Source: Chloroflexota bacterium (lineage in GTDB: Bacteria; Chloroflexota; Limnocylindria; Limnocylindrales; CSP1-4). From it: 64,000 nucleotides of DNA. How positions within the stretch are numbered: position 1 is the stretch's first letter; each line of letters starts with the position of its first letter. The notes beneath the pieces are model-generated. The model ran no database searches. It was not told where the DNA came from and saw only the letters and a list, made by a program, of their open reading frames with translations. Positions 35,111 to 44,165 of the stretch are shown one piece after another. A program made the translations under genes and the position numbers. The stretch spans positions 1-64,000 of the forward strand of contig CANJLL010000011.1 in the NCBI GenBank assembly GCA_947475545.1, read 5' to 3'.

Positions 35111-36468
35111 TCGGCCGCATTCGCCGGATCGGCCGGGGCCTCGGCCCGCGGATGATCCGCGGGATCATCGCTCTCCTGCTTCCTGAGGTGGACCGAGTGA
35201 CGCCAGAGCGCGGGGAACGCCCTGGTCACGAGGATCGCCCCGGCCACGCACATCAGCCCGCCCGTGACGACCGCCCCCTCGGGGCCAAGGACCGTCGCCA
35301 CCGTGGCTGCCCGGATGTCCCCCAGCCGGGGGCCGCTGGTCACCGTCATGTTGCTGATGCTGGTGACGCGGCCGCGCAGCTGGTCGGGCGTCTCGGTCTG
35401 CACGATGGTCCAGCGCAGCATCGTGGACAGCACGTCGGCCGCACCGGACAGCGCGAGCAGCACCAGCGCCAGCTGGAACGAGAAGCTCGACAGGCCGAAG
35501 AAGGTGACCATGGCCCCCCACGCGATCACCGACAGCACCACCGCGCGCCCCACCCGCTGGATGGACGAGAGGCTGCCCGAGAGCAGCGCGCCGATGAAGG
35601 CGCCGACCGCCGGCGCCGCCGAGAGCAGGCCCAGGCCGGCGGCGCCGACGTGGAAGACATCGAGCGCCAGGACGGGGAACAGGCCCACCGGCCGGCCGAA
35701 GACCATAGCGTCGAGGTCCACCGCGAAGGCGCCCAGGATGACCTTCTTGCTCCGGACGAAGGTGATGCCCTCCTTGATGGCCGTCAGGCCGGGCGCCAGC
35801 GTCTGGTGGAGCGGCGGGATAGGGGCCAGGGCGATCAGCGCCCAGATGGAGATGCCAAACGCGGCCAGGTCCGTGGCGAATGCGCCCGTGGGCCCCACCC
35901 AGGCGATGATGATTCCGCCCAGCGCCGGGCCCACGATCGCCGACGTGTTCTGGCTCAGCTGCGTCAGCGCGATCGCCGCCGGGAGTCGCTCCCTGGGCAC
36001 CAGGCGCGGGACGGCGGCCAGGCGGGCCGGCCAGTCCAGCGACAGAAGCGCCCCGATTACCGCGGCCAAGGCGTAGATCAACCAGACCGGCGGATCCGGC
36101 TGGAGCGACAAGATGATCAGGCAGACGTTGGTCAGGGCGAGGCCGACCTGGGTCCCCATCAGGACGCGGCGACGGTCGAAGGCGTCCGCGATGGATCCCG
36201 CCGCGAGGGACAGGACCAGGATGGGCAGCAGTTGGGCGGCCGTCAGGATCGCGATGGCCAGCGGTTGGTGTCCAGTCAGGACGTAGACCTGGTACGGCAG
36301 GGCGATCCGCGTCACCTGGTTGCCCATGACGCTGATGACCTGCCCGACCCAGAGCTTGCGGTACTCCCGGTCCACCCGGAGCGGGCTGAGGTCGAGGAAC
36401 AGGCGGCTCCGGGCCGACCTGGGCCGGGAGCCGCCTGGGGTGGTGCCCCTGGGCGCTTCGCTGGTCAC
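35083..36468 (-). CDS. MFS transporter, EntS-like exporter
   Basis: This 461-residue major facilitator has about 12 helices. The first part, YRKLWVGQVISVMGNQVTRIALPYQVYVLTG, and the loop GSIADAFDRRRVLMGTQ (motif A-like) match the enterobactin-exporter (EntS/MFS_3) group. A later segment RGRVTSISNMTVTSGPRLGD is also typical. The substrate is unknown. The C-terminal tail is acidic and Pro/Ala-rich, and its coding region overlaps the convergent malic enzyme by 28 nt. GTG start at 36468 lacks a clear ribosome-binding site. It lies 33 bp downstream of the PPDK stop, on the same strand. Confidence 0.85.
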   Translation of the reverse strand: MTSEAPRGTTPGGSRPRSARSRLFLDLSPLRVDREYRKLWVGQVISVMGNQVTRIALPYQVYVLTGHQPLAIAILTAAQLLPILVLSLAAGSIADAFDRRRVLMGTQVGLALTNVCLIILSLQPDPPVWLIYALAAVIGALLSLDWPARLAAVPRLVPRERLPAAIALTQLSQNTSAIVGPALGGIIIAWVGPTGAFATDLAAFGISIWALIALAPIPPLHQTLAPGLTAIKEGITFVRSKKVILGAFAVDLDAMVFGRPVGLFPVLALDVFHVGAAGLGLLSAAPAVGAFIGALLSGSLSSIQRVGRAVVLSVIAWGAMVTFFGLSSFSFQLALVLLALSGAADVLSTMLRWTIVQTETPDQLRGRVTSISNMTVTSGPRLGDIRAATVATVLGPEGAVVTGGLMCVAGAILVTRAFPALWRHSVHLRKQESDDPADHPRAEAPADPANAADQPADDTGQ

Positions 36469-36501
36469 GCGGCCGGGGACGCGGCGCCGCGCATGGTCAA
36501 G

Positions 36502-39291
36502 CTACTTGTCTCGCTCGACGGCCCGTCCGGCCAGCGCCGCCTGCGCGGCGGCCAGGCGCGCCACCGGCACGCGGAAGGGCGAGCAGGAGACGTAGTCCAG
36601 GCCGATCTTCTCGCACTTCATGATGGACTCCGGGTCCCCGCCGTGCTCGCCGCAGATGCCCAATTCCAGGCCCGGCTTGGTGGACCGGCCCTTGTCGGCG
36701 GCGATCTTCATGAGCCCCGCGACGGCGTCGTCGAGCGTCTGGAAGGGGTTCACCGGCAGGATGCCGTCCTCGACATACTTGAGGAGGAAGCCACCCTCGG
36801 CGTCGTCCCGGCTGTAGCCAAACGTCATCTGGGTCAGGTCGTTGGTGCCGAAGCTGAAGAAATCGGCCTCGCGGGCGATCTCGTCGGCGGTCAGGGCGCC
36901 GCGCGGCACCTCGATCATGGTCCCGAACTTGTAGTTGACCTCGACGCCGCCGGCGGCCGCGCGGACGGACTCGGCCTCGGCCTCCAGCAGGCGGCGGGTG
37001 GCCGACAGCTCGTTCACGTGCCCGACGAGCGGGATCATGATCTTGGCGTACGGGTTGCCCCCGGCGCGCTTGCGCGCGATCAGAGCGTTGAGAATGGCCC
37101 GCGTCTGGACCTTGACGAAGTCCGGGATCATCAGGCCCAGCCGGCAGCCGCGCAGGCCCAGCATGGGGTTCTGCTCGTGCATCGACTTGATGGTGGCCAG
37201 CAGGTCGCGGTCCTCGGCGGACGCGCCGCCGGTGGACTCCGCACGAGTGACCTTGACCAGCTGATCCTCGAGATTCGGCAGGAACTCGTGGAGCGGCGGG
37301 TCGATCAGCCGGATCACCACCGGCAGGCCGTCCATCGCCTCGAAGATGCCCTCGAAGTCACCCTGCTGGAGGACCTCCAGCTTGGCCATCGCCGCGTCGA
37401 AGGTGGCGATTGCCTCCTGCTCGTCGGCGGTCAGGGTCTCGCCGGCGGCCACCTTGGCCTTCCCGCGCGTCGCGCCATTCGCGACGAGGATCGCGCCACG
37501 CACGATCTCCAGCCGCTCACCCTCGCGGAACATGTGCTCCGTGCGGCAGAGGCCGATCCCCTGGGCGCCGTAGCCGCGCGCCTGGGCGGCTTCCTCCGGC
37601 TTGTCAGCATTGGTCCAGACGCCCATCCGGCGGAACTCGTCGGCCCAATTGAGGATCTGCTGGAGCTCGGGCTGGTCCTCGAAACGCGCGGCGACCGTGG
37701 GGAGGGCGCCAACGAAGACCTCGCCGGTCGAACCATCCACGCTGATCCAGTCGCCCTCCGCGAAGGTGTGATCCGACAGCGTCGAGCGCGCGGAGCCCGT
37801 CTTGTAGTCCACGATGAGCTCGGCGCAACCCGCGACGCACGGCTTGCCGATCTGGCGTGCCACCACGGCCGCGTGCGACGTGGCGCCGCCCCGGGCGGTC
37901 AGGATCCCCTCGGCGACGGCCATGCCATGGAAGTCGTCCGGCGAGGTCTCGACGCGGACCAGGACCACCTTCTCGCCGCGGGCGACCCATGCGACGGCCG
38001 CATCGGCATTGAACACGGCGCGTCCGACGGCAGCACCGGGCGAGGCATTGAGGCCCTTGGCGATCCGCGGCGCGCCCTGGCGGGCCCTGGGGTCGAACTG
38101 GGCGCGCAGGAGCTGGTCCACCTGGACCGGCTCGATGCGGCCGACGGCCTCCTCCTTGGTGATCAGGCCCTCGCCGACCATGTCCACCGCGATCTTCACC
38201 GCAGCCGCCGCGGTCCGCTTGGCGTCGCGGGTCTGGAGCATGTAGAGGCGGCCGCGCTCGATCGTGAACTCCAGGTCCTGGACGTTCCGATAGTGCTGCT
38301 CCAGCTGCTGGCCGATGCGCATGAACTCGTCGAAGACCGCCGGCATGTCCTGGGCCATCTGCGCGATCTTGGGCGCGGTCCGGATGCCGGCCACCACGTC
38401 CTCGCCCTGCGCATTGGTCAGGTACTCGCCGTACAGGACCTTCTCGCCCGTGTTTGGATCGCGGGTGAACGCGACGCCCGTGCCGGAGTCATCGCCCATG
38501 TTGCCGAAGACCATCGTGACGACGTTGACCGCCGTGCCCAGGTCGTGGGCGATCTTCTGGCTGTTCCGATAGTCGTTCGCGCGCTTGCCGAACCACGACG
38601 CGAAGACCGCCTTGATGGCCAGGTCCAGCTGCTCGTTGGGGTCCGTCGGGAAGTCCCGCCCGGTGTCCTCGCGGACCACGACCTTGTAGACGCCGACCAG
38701 CGCCTTGAGATCATCAACGCCGAGGTCCGTGTCCTTGGCCGTTGGCCCGTACTGATGCTTGCTGGCCTCGAGCGGATGCTCGAACCGGGCGCCGTCAACG
38801 CCCATGACGATCCGCCCGAACATCGCGATGAAGCGGCGATACGCGTCCCAGCCAAAGCGCTCGTTGCCGGTCAGGGCGATCAGCCCCTCCAGCGTGCCCT
38901 CGTTGAGTCCCAGGTTCAGGACGGTGTCCATCATGCCGGGCATCGAGAACTTGGCGCCGGAGCGGACCGAGACCAGCAGCGGGTTCTTCGCGTCGCCAAA
39001 GCCCTTGCCGGAGCGTGCCTCCACCTCGCGCATGGCCTCGAGGGCGTCCTCCCAGAGGCCGGCCGGCAGCTGGTTGCCGCTGGCGAAGTAGTCGTTGCAC
39101 GCCTCGGTCGTGATGGTGAAGCCTGGCGGTGTCGGGAGGCCCGCCAGCGTCATCTCGGCGAGCCCGGCGCCCTTGCCGCCCAGGAAGCCCTTCATGGAGC
39201 CGTTGCCTTCGGCCGTCCCGGACCCCCACGCATAGATGTAGCGCTTCGCGGCCTTGTGCGGACGGTCGGCAGGCTGGGCGGATTGGGCCAT
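36502..39291 (-). CDS. ppdK: pyruvate, phosphate dikinase
   Basis: A 929-residue PPDK interconverting pyruvate + ATP + Pi with PEP + AMP + PPi. The N-terminal ATP-grasp part has GGKGAGLAEMTLAGLPTPPGF and SVRSGAKFSMPGMMDTVLNLG. The phosphohistidine domain has TARGGATSHAAVVARQIGKP (His473). The C-terminal TIM barrel ends with the catalytic Cys in ELGICGEHGGDP. ATG at 39291 has a GGAG site; the longer ORF-track start is not supported. A -10 TAGAAT lies at 39361-39366 on the minus strand. With malic enzyme nearby it supports a malate-pyruvate-PEP route for gluconeogenesis. Confidence 0.97.
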   Translation of the reverse strand: MAQSAQPADRPHKAAKRYIYAWGSGTAEGNGSMKGFLGGKGAGLAEMTLAGLPTPPGFTITTEACNDYFASGNQLPAGLWEDALEAMREVEARSGKGFGDAKNPLLVSVRSGAKFSMPGMMDTVLNLGLNEGTLEGLIALTGNERFGWDAYRRFIAMFGRIVMGVDGARFEHPLEASKHQYGPTAKDTDLGVDDLKALVGVYKVVVREDTGRDFPTDPNEQLDLAIKAVFASWFGKRANDYRNSQKIAHDLGTAVNVVTMVFGNMGDDSGTGVAFTRDPNTGEKVLYGEYLTNAQGEDVVAGIRTAPKIAQMAQDMPAVFDEFMRIGQQLEQHYRNVQDLEFTIERGRLYMLQTRDAKRTAAAAVKIAVDMVGEGLITKEEAVGRIEPVQVDQLLRAQFDPRARQGAPRIAKGLNASPGAAVGRAVFNADAAVAWVARGEKVVLVRVETSPDDFHGMAVAEGILTARGGATSHAAVVARQIGKPCVAGCAELIVDYKTGSARSTLSDHTFAEGDWISVDGSTGEVFVGALPTVAARFEDQPELQQILNWADEFRRMGVWTNADKPEEAAQARGYGAQGIGLCRTEHMFREGERLEIVRGAILVANGATRGKAKVAAGETLTADEQEAIATFDAAMAKLEVLQQGDFEGIFEAMDGLPVVIRLIDPPLHEFLPNLEDQLVKVTRAESTGGASAEDRDLLATIKSMHEQNPMLGLRGCRLGLMIPDFVKVQTRAILNALIARKRAGGNPYAKIMIPLVGHVNELSATRRLLEAEAESVRAAAGGVEVNYKFGTMIEVPRGALTADEIAREADFFSFGTNDLTQMTFGYSRDDAEGGFLLKYVEDGILPVNPFQTLDDAVAGLMKIAADKGRSTKPGLELGICGEHGGDPESIMKCEKIGLDYVSCSPFRVPVARLAAAQAALAGRAVERDK

Positions 39292-39471
39292 GCGAGGACT
39301 CCTACTGTGCTGCGCGATGCGGGGCCGCGGCATCGCGGATGGATGACAGGCAGTGCTCGCATTCTACCTTCGCCCGCCGGGGCCGATCCGTGCGCTCCGG
39401 CGCCATGGCGGGCCATGGACGCCCCCGGTTGGTACCATCAGGGCCGACACCGTGATGGAGGCAGCCCCACC

Positions 39472-40275
39472 TTGACCGACCCCGACCGCGCCACCGGCAT
39501 CGCCGCCGAGGCCCCCCAGTACAACGCCACGCTGGTGAAGCGCGTGGACGAGTCGCCCAGTCTCGCCTACTTCTTCATTAAGCTTGATGGCGATGCCACG
39601 CCGTACGAGCCGGGCCAGTACATGACCATCGGCGTCGTGGAGAACGGCAAGATGGTCCAGCGACCGTATTCGGTCGCTTCGGACCCGGGCACCGTCGGCG
39701 CGGACGGCTACGAGATGTACATCCGCCTCGTGCAGGGGGGGCAATTTACGCCGCTCCTCTGGGAGCTCCCGGTGGGCCACCGGATGCGCATGATCGGCCC
39801 CAAGGGCAAGTTCGTCCTGGAGCCGGATGACGATCGAACCCACATCTTCATCTCGTCAGGCACGGGCAACGCCCCGTTCGTCGCGATGATGCGCAAGCTC
39901 TTGCGCGAGGGCCGGCCGCGCAAGGCGGTCTTCCTGAACGGCGTCTCGTACGTCCAGGACATCGGGTACCGCCCGCTGCTGGAGGGCTGGCAGGCGTCCG
40001 GCGAGTACCCGGTCACGTTCATCCCCTCGGTCTCGCGGCCCAAGGCCGCCGAGAACGCGGGCTGGACGGGTCGCTGGGGCCGCGTCGAGAGCATCGTCGG
40101 GCCCGTCTGCGAGGAGCTGGGACTCACCGCGGACAACGCCATCGCCTACATCTGCGGCAACCCGGACATGATCCTGTCGGCCGAGCAGACGCTCCTCGGC
40201 CGCGGCTTCCCCGAAGCGCAGGTCAAGAAGGAGCTCTACTGGCCGCAGGGCAAGGAGCCCAAGGGCCGGGGATAG
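39472..40275 (+). CDS. fpr: ferredoxin/flavodoxin--NADP+ reductase
   Basis: The 267-residue flavoprotein transfers electrons between NADPH and ferredoxin or flavodoxin. The FAD domain has GQYMTIGVVENGKMVQRPYSVAS (RxYS motif). The NADP domain has FISSGTGNAPFVAMMRKL and YICGNPDMILSAEQTLLGRGF, ending with ELYWPQG. It starts at TTG, 10 nt after GGAGG, with a -10 TACCAT at 39433-39438. It is divergent from PPDK. A possible partner is the Rieske ferredoxin at 17.2 kb, but no ferredoxin gene is adjacent. Confidence 0.88.
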   Translation: MTDPDRATGIAAEAPQYNATLVKRVDESPSLAYFFIKLDGDATPYEPGQYMTIGVVENGKMVQRPYSVASDPGTVGADGYEMYIRLVQGGQFTPLLWELPVGHRMRMIGPKGKFVLEPDDDRTHIFISSGTGNAPFVAMMRKLLREGRPRKAVFLNGVSYVQDIGYRPLLEGWQASGEYPVTFIPSVSRPKAAENAGWTGRWGRVESIVGPVCEELGLTADNAIAYICGNPDMILSAEQTLLGRGFPEAQVKKELYWPQGKEPKGRG

Positions 40276-40276
40276 G

Positions 40277-40375
40277 GGCTGCGCCGCGACGGGTAACGGC
40301 ACCGCGGCGGGCTGCGCCGCGGCGGGTAACGGCACCGCGGCGGGCTGCGCCGCGGCGGGTAACGGCACCGCGTGC
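40277..40375 (+). repeat. three tandem 33-bp repeats, each with a hairpin
   Basis: Three nearly identical 33-bp units (GGCTGCGCCGCGGCGGGTAA...) start two bases after the fpr stop codon, at 40277, 40310 and 40343. Each holds GCCGCGG and CCGCGGC 12 nt apart, giving a 7-bp stem (the first copy has one A for G change). There are no spacers, so it is not a CRISPR. They may end transcription of fpr or be a recently expanded element. Confidence 0.8.
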
Positions 40376-40918
40376 GACCACCAGGCTTCAGCCAACGAAC
40401 TCACGCTATTCACACCCGGTAAGGACTACGCGGGTCGCCGCCCCGCACCCGAGTCGCCGCGCCTCCGGGATGTGCCGACGCGAGCGTGCGTCGGCATGAA
40501 TCTCGCCGTGGCAGCCGAGCGGGCCGGCCACCGTGACGTCCCGATCATCCGTACTTCTCACCCCATGGGAATTGCGAGAAACGGCTGGCGGCGCGGATGA
40601 CATTCCCGTAGGCCGTGGGAGGTCCGGCTCGATGCACGGGTGACGCGGCGATCCTTCCAGATGCGGCGCCGGCACGCCGTGGAGATGGTCGCGACGCGAG
40701 AAGATGCCTGATTCGCTCGCGAGTGGCGCCCGGCTGGGCGTGGGCGAGCGTACGCGTGCCAGGCGAGCCGGCCCGAACGGGCCCAAACCGGGCGGGATTC
40801 GAGCCCAAGGCGTGTCAGGCCGGCAGGTGACAGGAACCCGGCCGAGAGGCCCGATACATCGCGCGATGGTGCCGCCCGGCGGCGGGCGGCGTCCGCGCGC
40901 CACCGCGCCCCCCGCCCC
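40376..40918. other. 543-bp stretch without a credible gene
   Basis: Between the 33-bp repeats and the HEAT-like ORF I see no supported gene. ORFs here (such as 40406..40903 minus) have low-complexity, Arg/Pro-rich translations without domains or ribosome-binding sites. The segment around 40540-40640 is less G+C-rich than its surroundings, which could mark a decayed insertion. Confidence 0.5.
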
Positions 40919-41518
40919 TCAACCCGGGTAGCGCCCCGGATCCACCCCGCACTCGCGGCAGAGCGCCTCGAACGCGGCGCGCCGCACACCACCGTCCCCG
41001 TCCACCAGCTTCAGGAAGAACGGCCGACGCGCCATGTCGAACGGCTCCTTCGCGTGCCCGTGCAGGAACGCCAGCGCCGCGCCCGCGTTGACCGCCGACT
41101 CCGTCCGCAACGCAGCCCGGAAGAGCGCATCGATCACCACCGGCTTGGGCTCCGCCACCGGCTTGGGCTCCGCCACCGGCTTGGGCTCCGCCACCGGCTT
41201 GGGCTCCGCCACCGCCAGGTCCATCGCGTCCTTGAGCCCGCCGCCGAAGGCCGTCTCCCCCAGCCCGGCGACGATCGCCGCCTCGCGGTCCGCGGCCAGC
41301 GCCGGGTCTGGTCCCAGGAGCCGGGCCGCGGACAGCCGCATCTCAAGCGTGCCCCCGCGTAGCTGCCCTACCACGGCCGCCCGCGCCCGCGCCGTTCCCA
41401 GCGCGAGCAAGCCCTCCAGGTCGCGCCAGTCACGGTCCGCGCGCGCCACGAGCCAGGCTTCCGCGGCGTCGCGTTCGGCCCCCGCCAGCCCCCAGAGGGC
41501 GTCGAGGTCATACGGCAC
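40919..41518 (-). CDS. HEAT-like hypothetical protein with VAEPKP repeats; start unclear
   Basis: The ORF as drawn starts at GTG 41518 (199 aa), but the same frame reads as convincing protein (LGILDALRGLIGGGKSAAYQ...) back to the glyQS stop at 41633, with no ATG, GTG or TTG. A CTG at 41626, about 10 nt after a GGGGGG run, could be the start. The body (RARAAVVGQLRGGTLEMRLSAARLLG, VRRAAFEALCRECGVDPGRY) looks like short HEAT-type helical pairs. Four VAEPKP repeats interrupt it. Function unknown. It follows glyQS in the same frame and strand. Confidence 0.6.
   Translation of the reverse strand: MPYDLDALWGLAGAERDAAEAWLVARADRDWRDLEGLLALGTARARAAVVGQLRGGTLEMRLSAARLLGPDPALAADREAAIVAGLGETAFGGGLKDAMDLAVAEPKPVAEPKPVAEPKPVAEPKPVVIDALFRAALRTESAVNAGAALAFLHGHAKEPFDMARRPFFLKLVDGDGGVRRAAFEALCRECGVDPGRYPG
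41138..41209 (-). repeat. 4 x 18-bp in-frame tandem repeat (VAEPKP)
   Basis: Four identical 18-bp units encode a VAEPKP hexapeptide in the middle of the HEAT-like ORF. Being a multiple of three and identical, they look recently expanded and preserve the frame. Confidence 0.9.
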
Positions 41519-41632
41519 GCCGTCATGCCAGCGCTCGTAGTCGATGTTGGTGCTGGCCAGGAATCGTTGGTAGGCGGCCGACTTGCCGCCGCCTATCAGC
41601 CCCCGGAGCGCGTCCAGGATCCCCAGCGCCGG

Positions 41633-43057
41633 TCAGCCCCCCGCGATCGCGCGGCGGGCCGCCTCCATCCGATCCTGGATCGCGCGCTTGATCCCCTCGA
41701 CCGGGATCCGCTCCTGGGTCATGGAATCGCGGTCGCGGACCGTGACGGCCCCGTCCTCCAGCGAATCCACGTCCACCGTGATGCAGAACGGCGTGCCGAT
41801 CTCGTCCTGGCGCCGGTAGAGCTTCCCGATTGCGGCCGTGTCGTCGTAGACGGCCATCATGTCGCGCTTCAGGTCGTCCTTGATCGCGTGGCAGAGCTGG
41901 ACGATCTCCGGCCGCTTCTTGAGGAGCGGCAGGACGGCCACCTTGTAGGGGGCCAGGTCGGGGTGGAGGGCGAGGGAGACGCGCGTCTCGCCGCGGACCT
42001 CCTCCTCGCGGTAGCTGTCGATGAGGAACGTGAACGCCGCCCGGTCGGCGCCGGCCGCGGCCTCCACGATGAACGGGATGAACTTCTCGTTGGTGGCGGG
42101 GTCGAAGTACTCGAGGTTTTCGCCCGACATCTCGCTGTGGCGGGAGAGGTCGAAGTTGCCCCGGTTGTGGACGCCCTCCAACTCCTTCCAGCCGAACGGG
42201 AAGCGGTATTCGACGTCAACGGCCTTCCTGGCGTAGTGGGCCAGCTCGTCGGGGGCGTGCTCGCGCAGCCGAAGCCGGGACGGCGTGACGCCGTACGCCT
42301 TGTACCAGGCCAGCCGGCGCGGGAGCCACGTCTCGAACTGGTCGGCGGCCTCCTCCGGGCGGACGAAGTACTGCATCTCCATCTGCTCGAACTCGCGCAT
42401 CCGGAAGACGAAGTTGCCGGGGCTGATCTCGTTGCGGAACGACTTGCCGATCTGGGCGATGCCGAACGGCAGCTTCTTGCGCGACGACTGCTGCGCGTTC
42501 TTGAAGTTGACGTACGAGCCCTGCGCGGTCTCCGGGCGGAGGTAGACGATGTTCGCCTCCTCCTCGACCGGGCCCATGTACGTCTTGAACATCAGGTTGA
42601 AGCGGCGCGGCGCGGAGAGGGGGCCCTGGTCAACCGGGCAGCGGAGCCCCAGCCGGGCCACGATGGTGTCGTCGCGCAGCTCCGTGGCGCTCAGGTCTTC
42701 CGCGCCCGGCAGCTCGTCCAGGCGGAAGCGCCGACGGCAGGAGCCGCACTCCACGAGCGGATCGGAGAAGGAGCCCACGTGCCCCGATGCGATCCAGACG
42801 TTGGGGTGCATGAGGATCCCGGCGTCCAGGCCCACGACGTCGTCGCGCTCCTGGATCATGCTCTTCCACCAGGCGCGCTTGACGTTGTTCTTGAGCTCCA
42901 CGCCGAGGGGCCCGTAATCCCAGACGGCGTTGATGCCGCCGTAGATCTCGGATGAGGGGAAGACGAAGCCGCGCCGCTTGGACAGCGAGACGATGGTCTC
43001 CAGGTTGGCCATGCTGGGCGCAACCGCGTTGGGATCGAGCTCGGGGGTGGTGGTCAC
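41633..43057 (-). CDS. glyQS: glycine--tRNA ligase (class II, single chain)
   Basis: The 474-residue enzyme charges tRNA-Gly. Class II motifs are visible: motif 1 region GGINAVWDYGPLGVELKNNV, motif 2 GIAQIGKSFRNEISPGNFVFRMREFEQMEM, and HNRGNFDLSRHSE with the C-terminal anticodon-binding domain (LHPDLAPYKVAVLPLLKK). A zinc-finger-like insertion (CGSCRRRF ... CPVDQG) is present. It is the dimeric alpha2 type. GTG start with GGAG 6 nt upstream. The downstream gene is in the same frame just after its TGA. Confidence 0.97.
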   Translation of the reverse strand: MTTTPELDPNAVAPSMANLETIVSLSKRRGFVFPSSEIYGGINAVWDYGPLGVELKNNVKRAWWKSMIQERDDVVGLDAGILMHPNVWIASGHVGSFSDPLVECGSCRRRFRLDELPGAEDLSATELRDDTIVARLGLRCPVDQGPLSAPRRFNLMFKTYMGPVEEEANIVYLRPETAQGSYVNFKNAQQSSRKKLPFGIAQIGKSFRNEISPGNFVFRMREFEQMEMQYFVRPEEAADQFETWLPRRLAWYKAYGVTPSRLRLREHAPDELAHYARKAVDVEYRFPFGWKELEGVHNRGNFDLSRHSEMSGENLEYFDPATNEKFIPFIVEAAAGADRAAFTFLIDSYREEEVRGETRVSLALHPDLAPYKVAVLPLLKKRPEIVQLCHAIKDDLKRDMMAVYDDTAAIGKLYRRQDEIGTPFCITVDVDSLEDGAVTVRDRDSMTQERIPVEGIKRAIQDRMEAARRAIAGG

Positions 43058-43243
43058 GAGAGGCTCCGCTCGGGCGGCCGGGCCGTGGCAGGGCCGGACG
43101 CGGGGACATGAAGGTCGACGGATCGTACCAGACGGTCCATCGGCACCTCGGCTGCACCGCCGGCGGCCGGCCGCCGGGCCAGCGGGCCGGCACCTTTCCA
43201 GCCGCCTGCCGGGCGACCTGCCGCCAGGCCCAAGACCTGCGAC

Positions 43244-44008
43244 CTACCGCCCGGCCCGGACCTCGTCGAGGAAGGCCAGCGACTTCGCGCGACGTTCCAG
43301 GGCGCCAGACATGAAGTCGCGCAGCGCCACCTCCACCTCGCGCTCGGCAGCCGCCCCCACGCGCATCCCGGCCAGCGCTTCCACGTCCAGGCGCTGGTAG
43401 GCCTTGAGCAGCTTGAGCGCGTCAACGGACAAGCCCGCCCGGTCCTGCGGCGGGCCCGGGCATCGCTCGCACACCACGCCGCCCAGGGGTGGCACCCAGC
43501 GGAAGCGCTCATCTGACTCGAGGAGCCGGTCGCACTCGACGCAGCGGTCCACCTCGGGCCGCATGCCCAGGTCATCCGCGAGATGCATCTCGAACCAGCG
43601 TGCCACGCGGCCGGGTGCCATCCCGGCGTCGAGAAGCTCGTAGGCCCGCCGCAGGAGGTGGTAGACCGGATCCGCGGCGTGGCGCTCCTCCAGCGACCGG
43701 TCGGCCAGCTCCGCCAGGTACCAGGCCGTGGCCGTGGACTCCAGCGAATCGCGAAGCCGGAGCCAGGCGTGACCCACGACCACCTGGGTGACCACATCGA
43801 AGGTCCGGCCCCGGTGGAGCGCGATCCTCAGCTCGGCGAACGGCTCCAGGCTGCCGCCGATCCGCGAGGTGGGTCGCCGGATCCCCTTCGCGATCGCCTT
43901 GAGTTTGCCGATCCCCGGCGTGATCAGCGTGAGGACGCGGTCGGCCTCGCCAAGGTCGAAGCGCGAGAGAACGATGGCGTCCGTGGTGTAGCTGCGGGGC
44001 GGGGGCAC
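43244..44008 (-). CDS. recO: DNA repair protein RecO
   Basis: The 254-residue protein has an N-terminal OB fold (YTTDAIVLSRFDLGEADRVLTL, GKLKAIAKGIRRPTSRIGGSLEPF) and a helical C-terminal domain with a Cys4 zinc site (CVEC and CERC). RecO helps load RecA onto SSB-coated DNA with RecR. GTG at 44008 has no Shine-Dalgarno, but TACCGT lies 6 nt upstream, suggesting a leaderless transcript. It is divergent from the polyprenyl synthase gene; glyQS lies 186 bp downstream on the same strand. Confidence 0.92.
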   Translation of the reverse strand: MPPPRSYTTDAIVLSRFDLGEADRVLTLITPGIGKLKAIAKGIRRPTSRIGGSLEPFAELRIALHRGRTFDVVTQVVVGHAWLRLRDSLESTATAWYLAELADRSLEERHAADPVYHLLRRAYELLDAGMAPGRVARWFEMHLADDLGMRPEVDRCVECDRLLESDERFRWVPPLGGVVCERCPGPPQDRAGLSVDALKLLKAYQRLDVEALAGMRVGAAAEREVEVALRDFMSGALERRAKSLAFLDEVRAGR

Positions 44009-44014
44009 GCTGCG

Positions 44015-44020
44015 ACGGTA
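44015..44020 (-). promoter_or_regulatory. -10 hexamer TACCGT for leaderless recO mRNA
   Basis: TACCGT ends 6 nt before the recO GTG. The six bases between contain no ribosome-binding site. Confidence 0.45.
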
Positions 44021-44165
44021 CCACCGGCGCCCCCGTATTGGCGCGGGGCCGACCCAACGGCCGAACACCAGCGAGCCTCGGCCCCGACCGCCGCGAGCCG
44101 TCGCGAACCGCTGCAGACGCGCCGCAACCCGCTACCTGCACCGCGCCGGTTTGTACGCGTGGCGC

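Noticed and set aside
34672-40275. 1867-aa plus-strand ORF
   Set aside because: Only its last 267 codons (from 39472) are the real fpr gene; the rest is a stop-poor antisense or shifted shadow of malic enzyme, the MFS gene and PPDK, with His/Arg/Gln-rich low-complexity translation.
40277-40375. CRISPR array
   Set aside because: Units are directly adjacent 33-bp repeats with no spacers and no cas genes nearby.
40791-40808. tRNA-like T arm (GGGCTCGAATCCC on the minus strand)
   Set aside because: No matching acceptor stem, D arm or anticodon arm can be drawn around it.
40406-40903. 165-aa minus-strand ORF in the non-coding stretch
   Set aside because: Arg/Pro-rich translation, no ribosome-binding site, no TANNNT box at the right distance and no recognisable domain.
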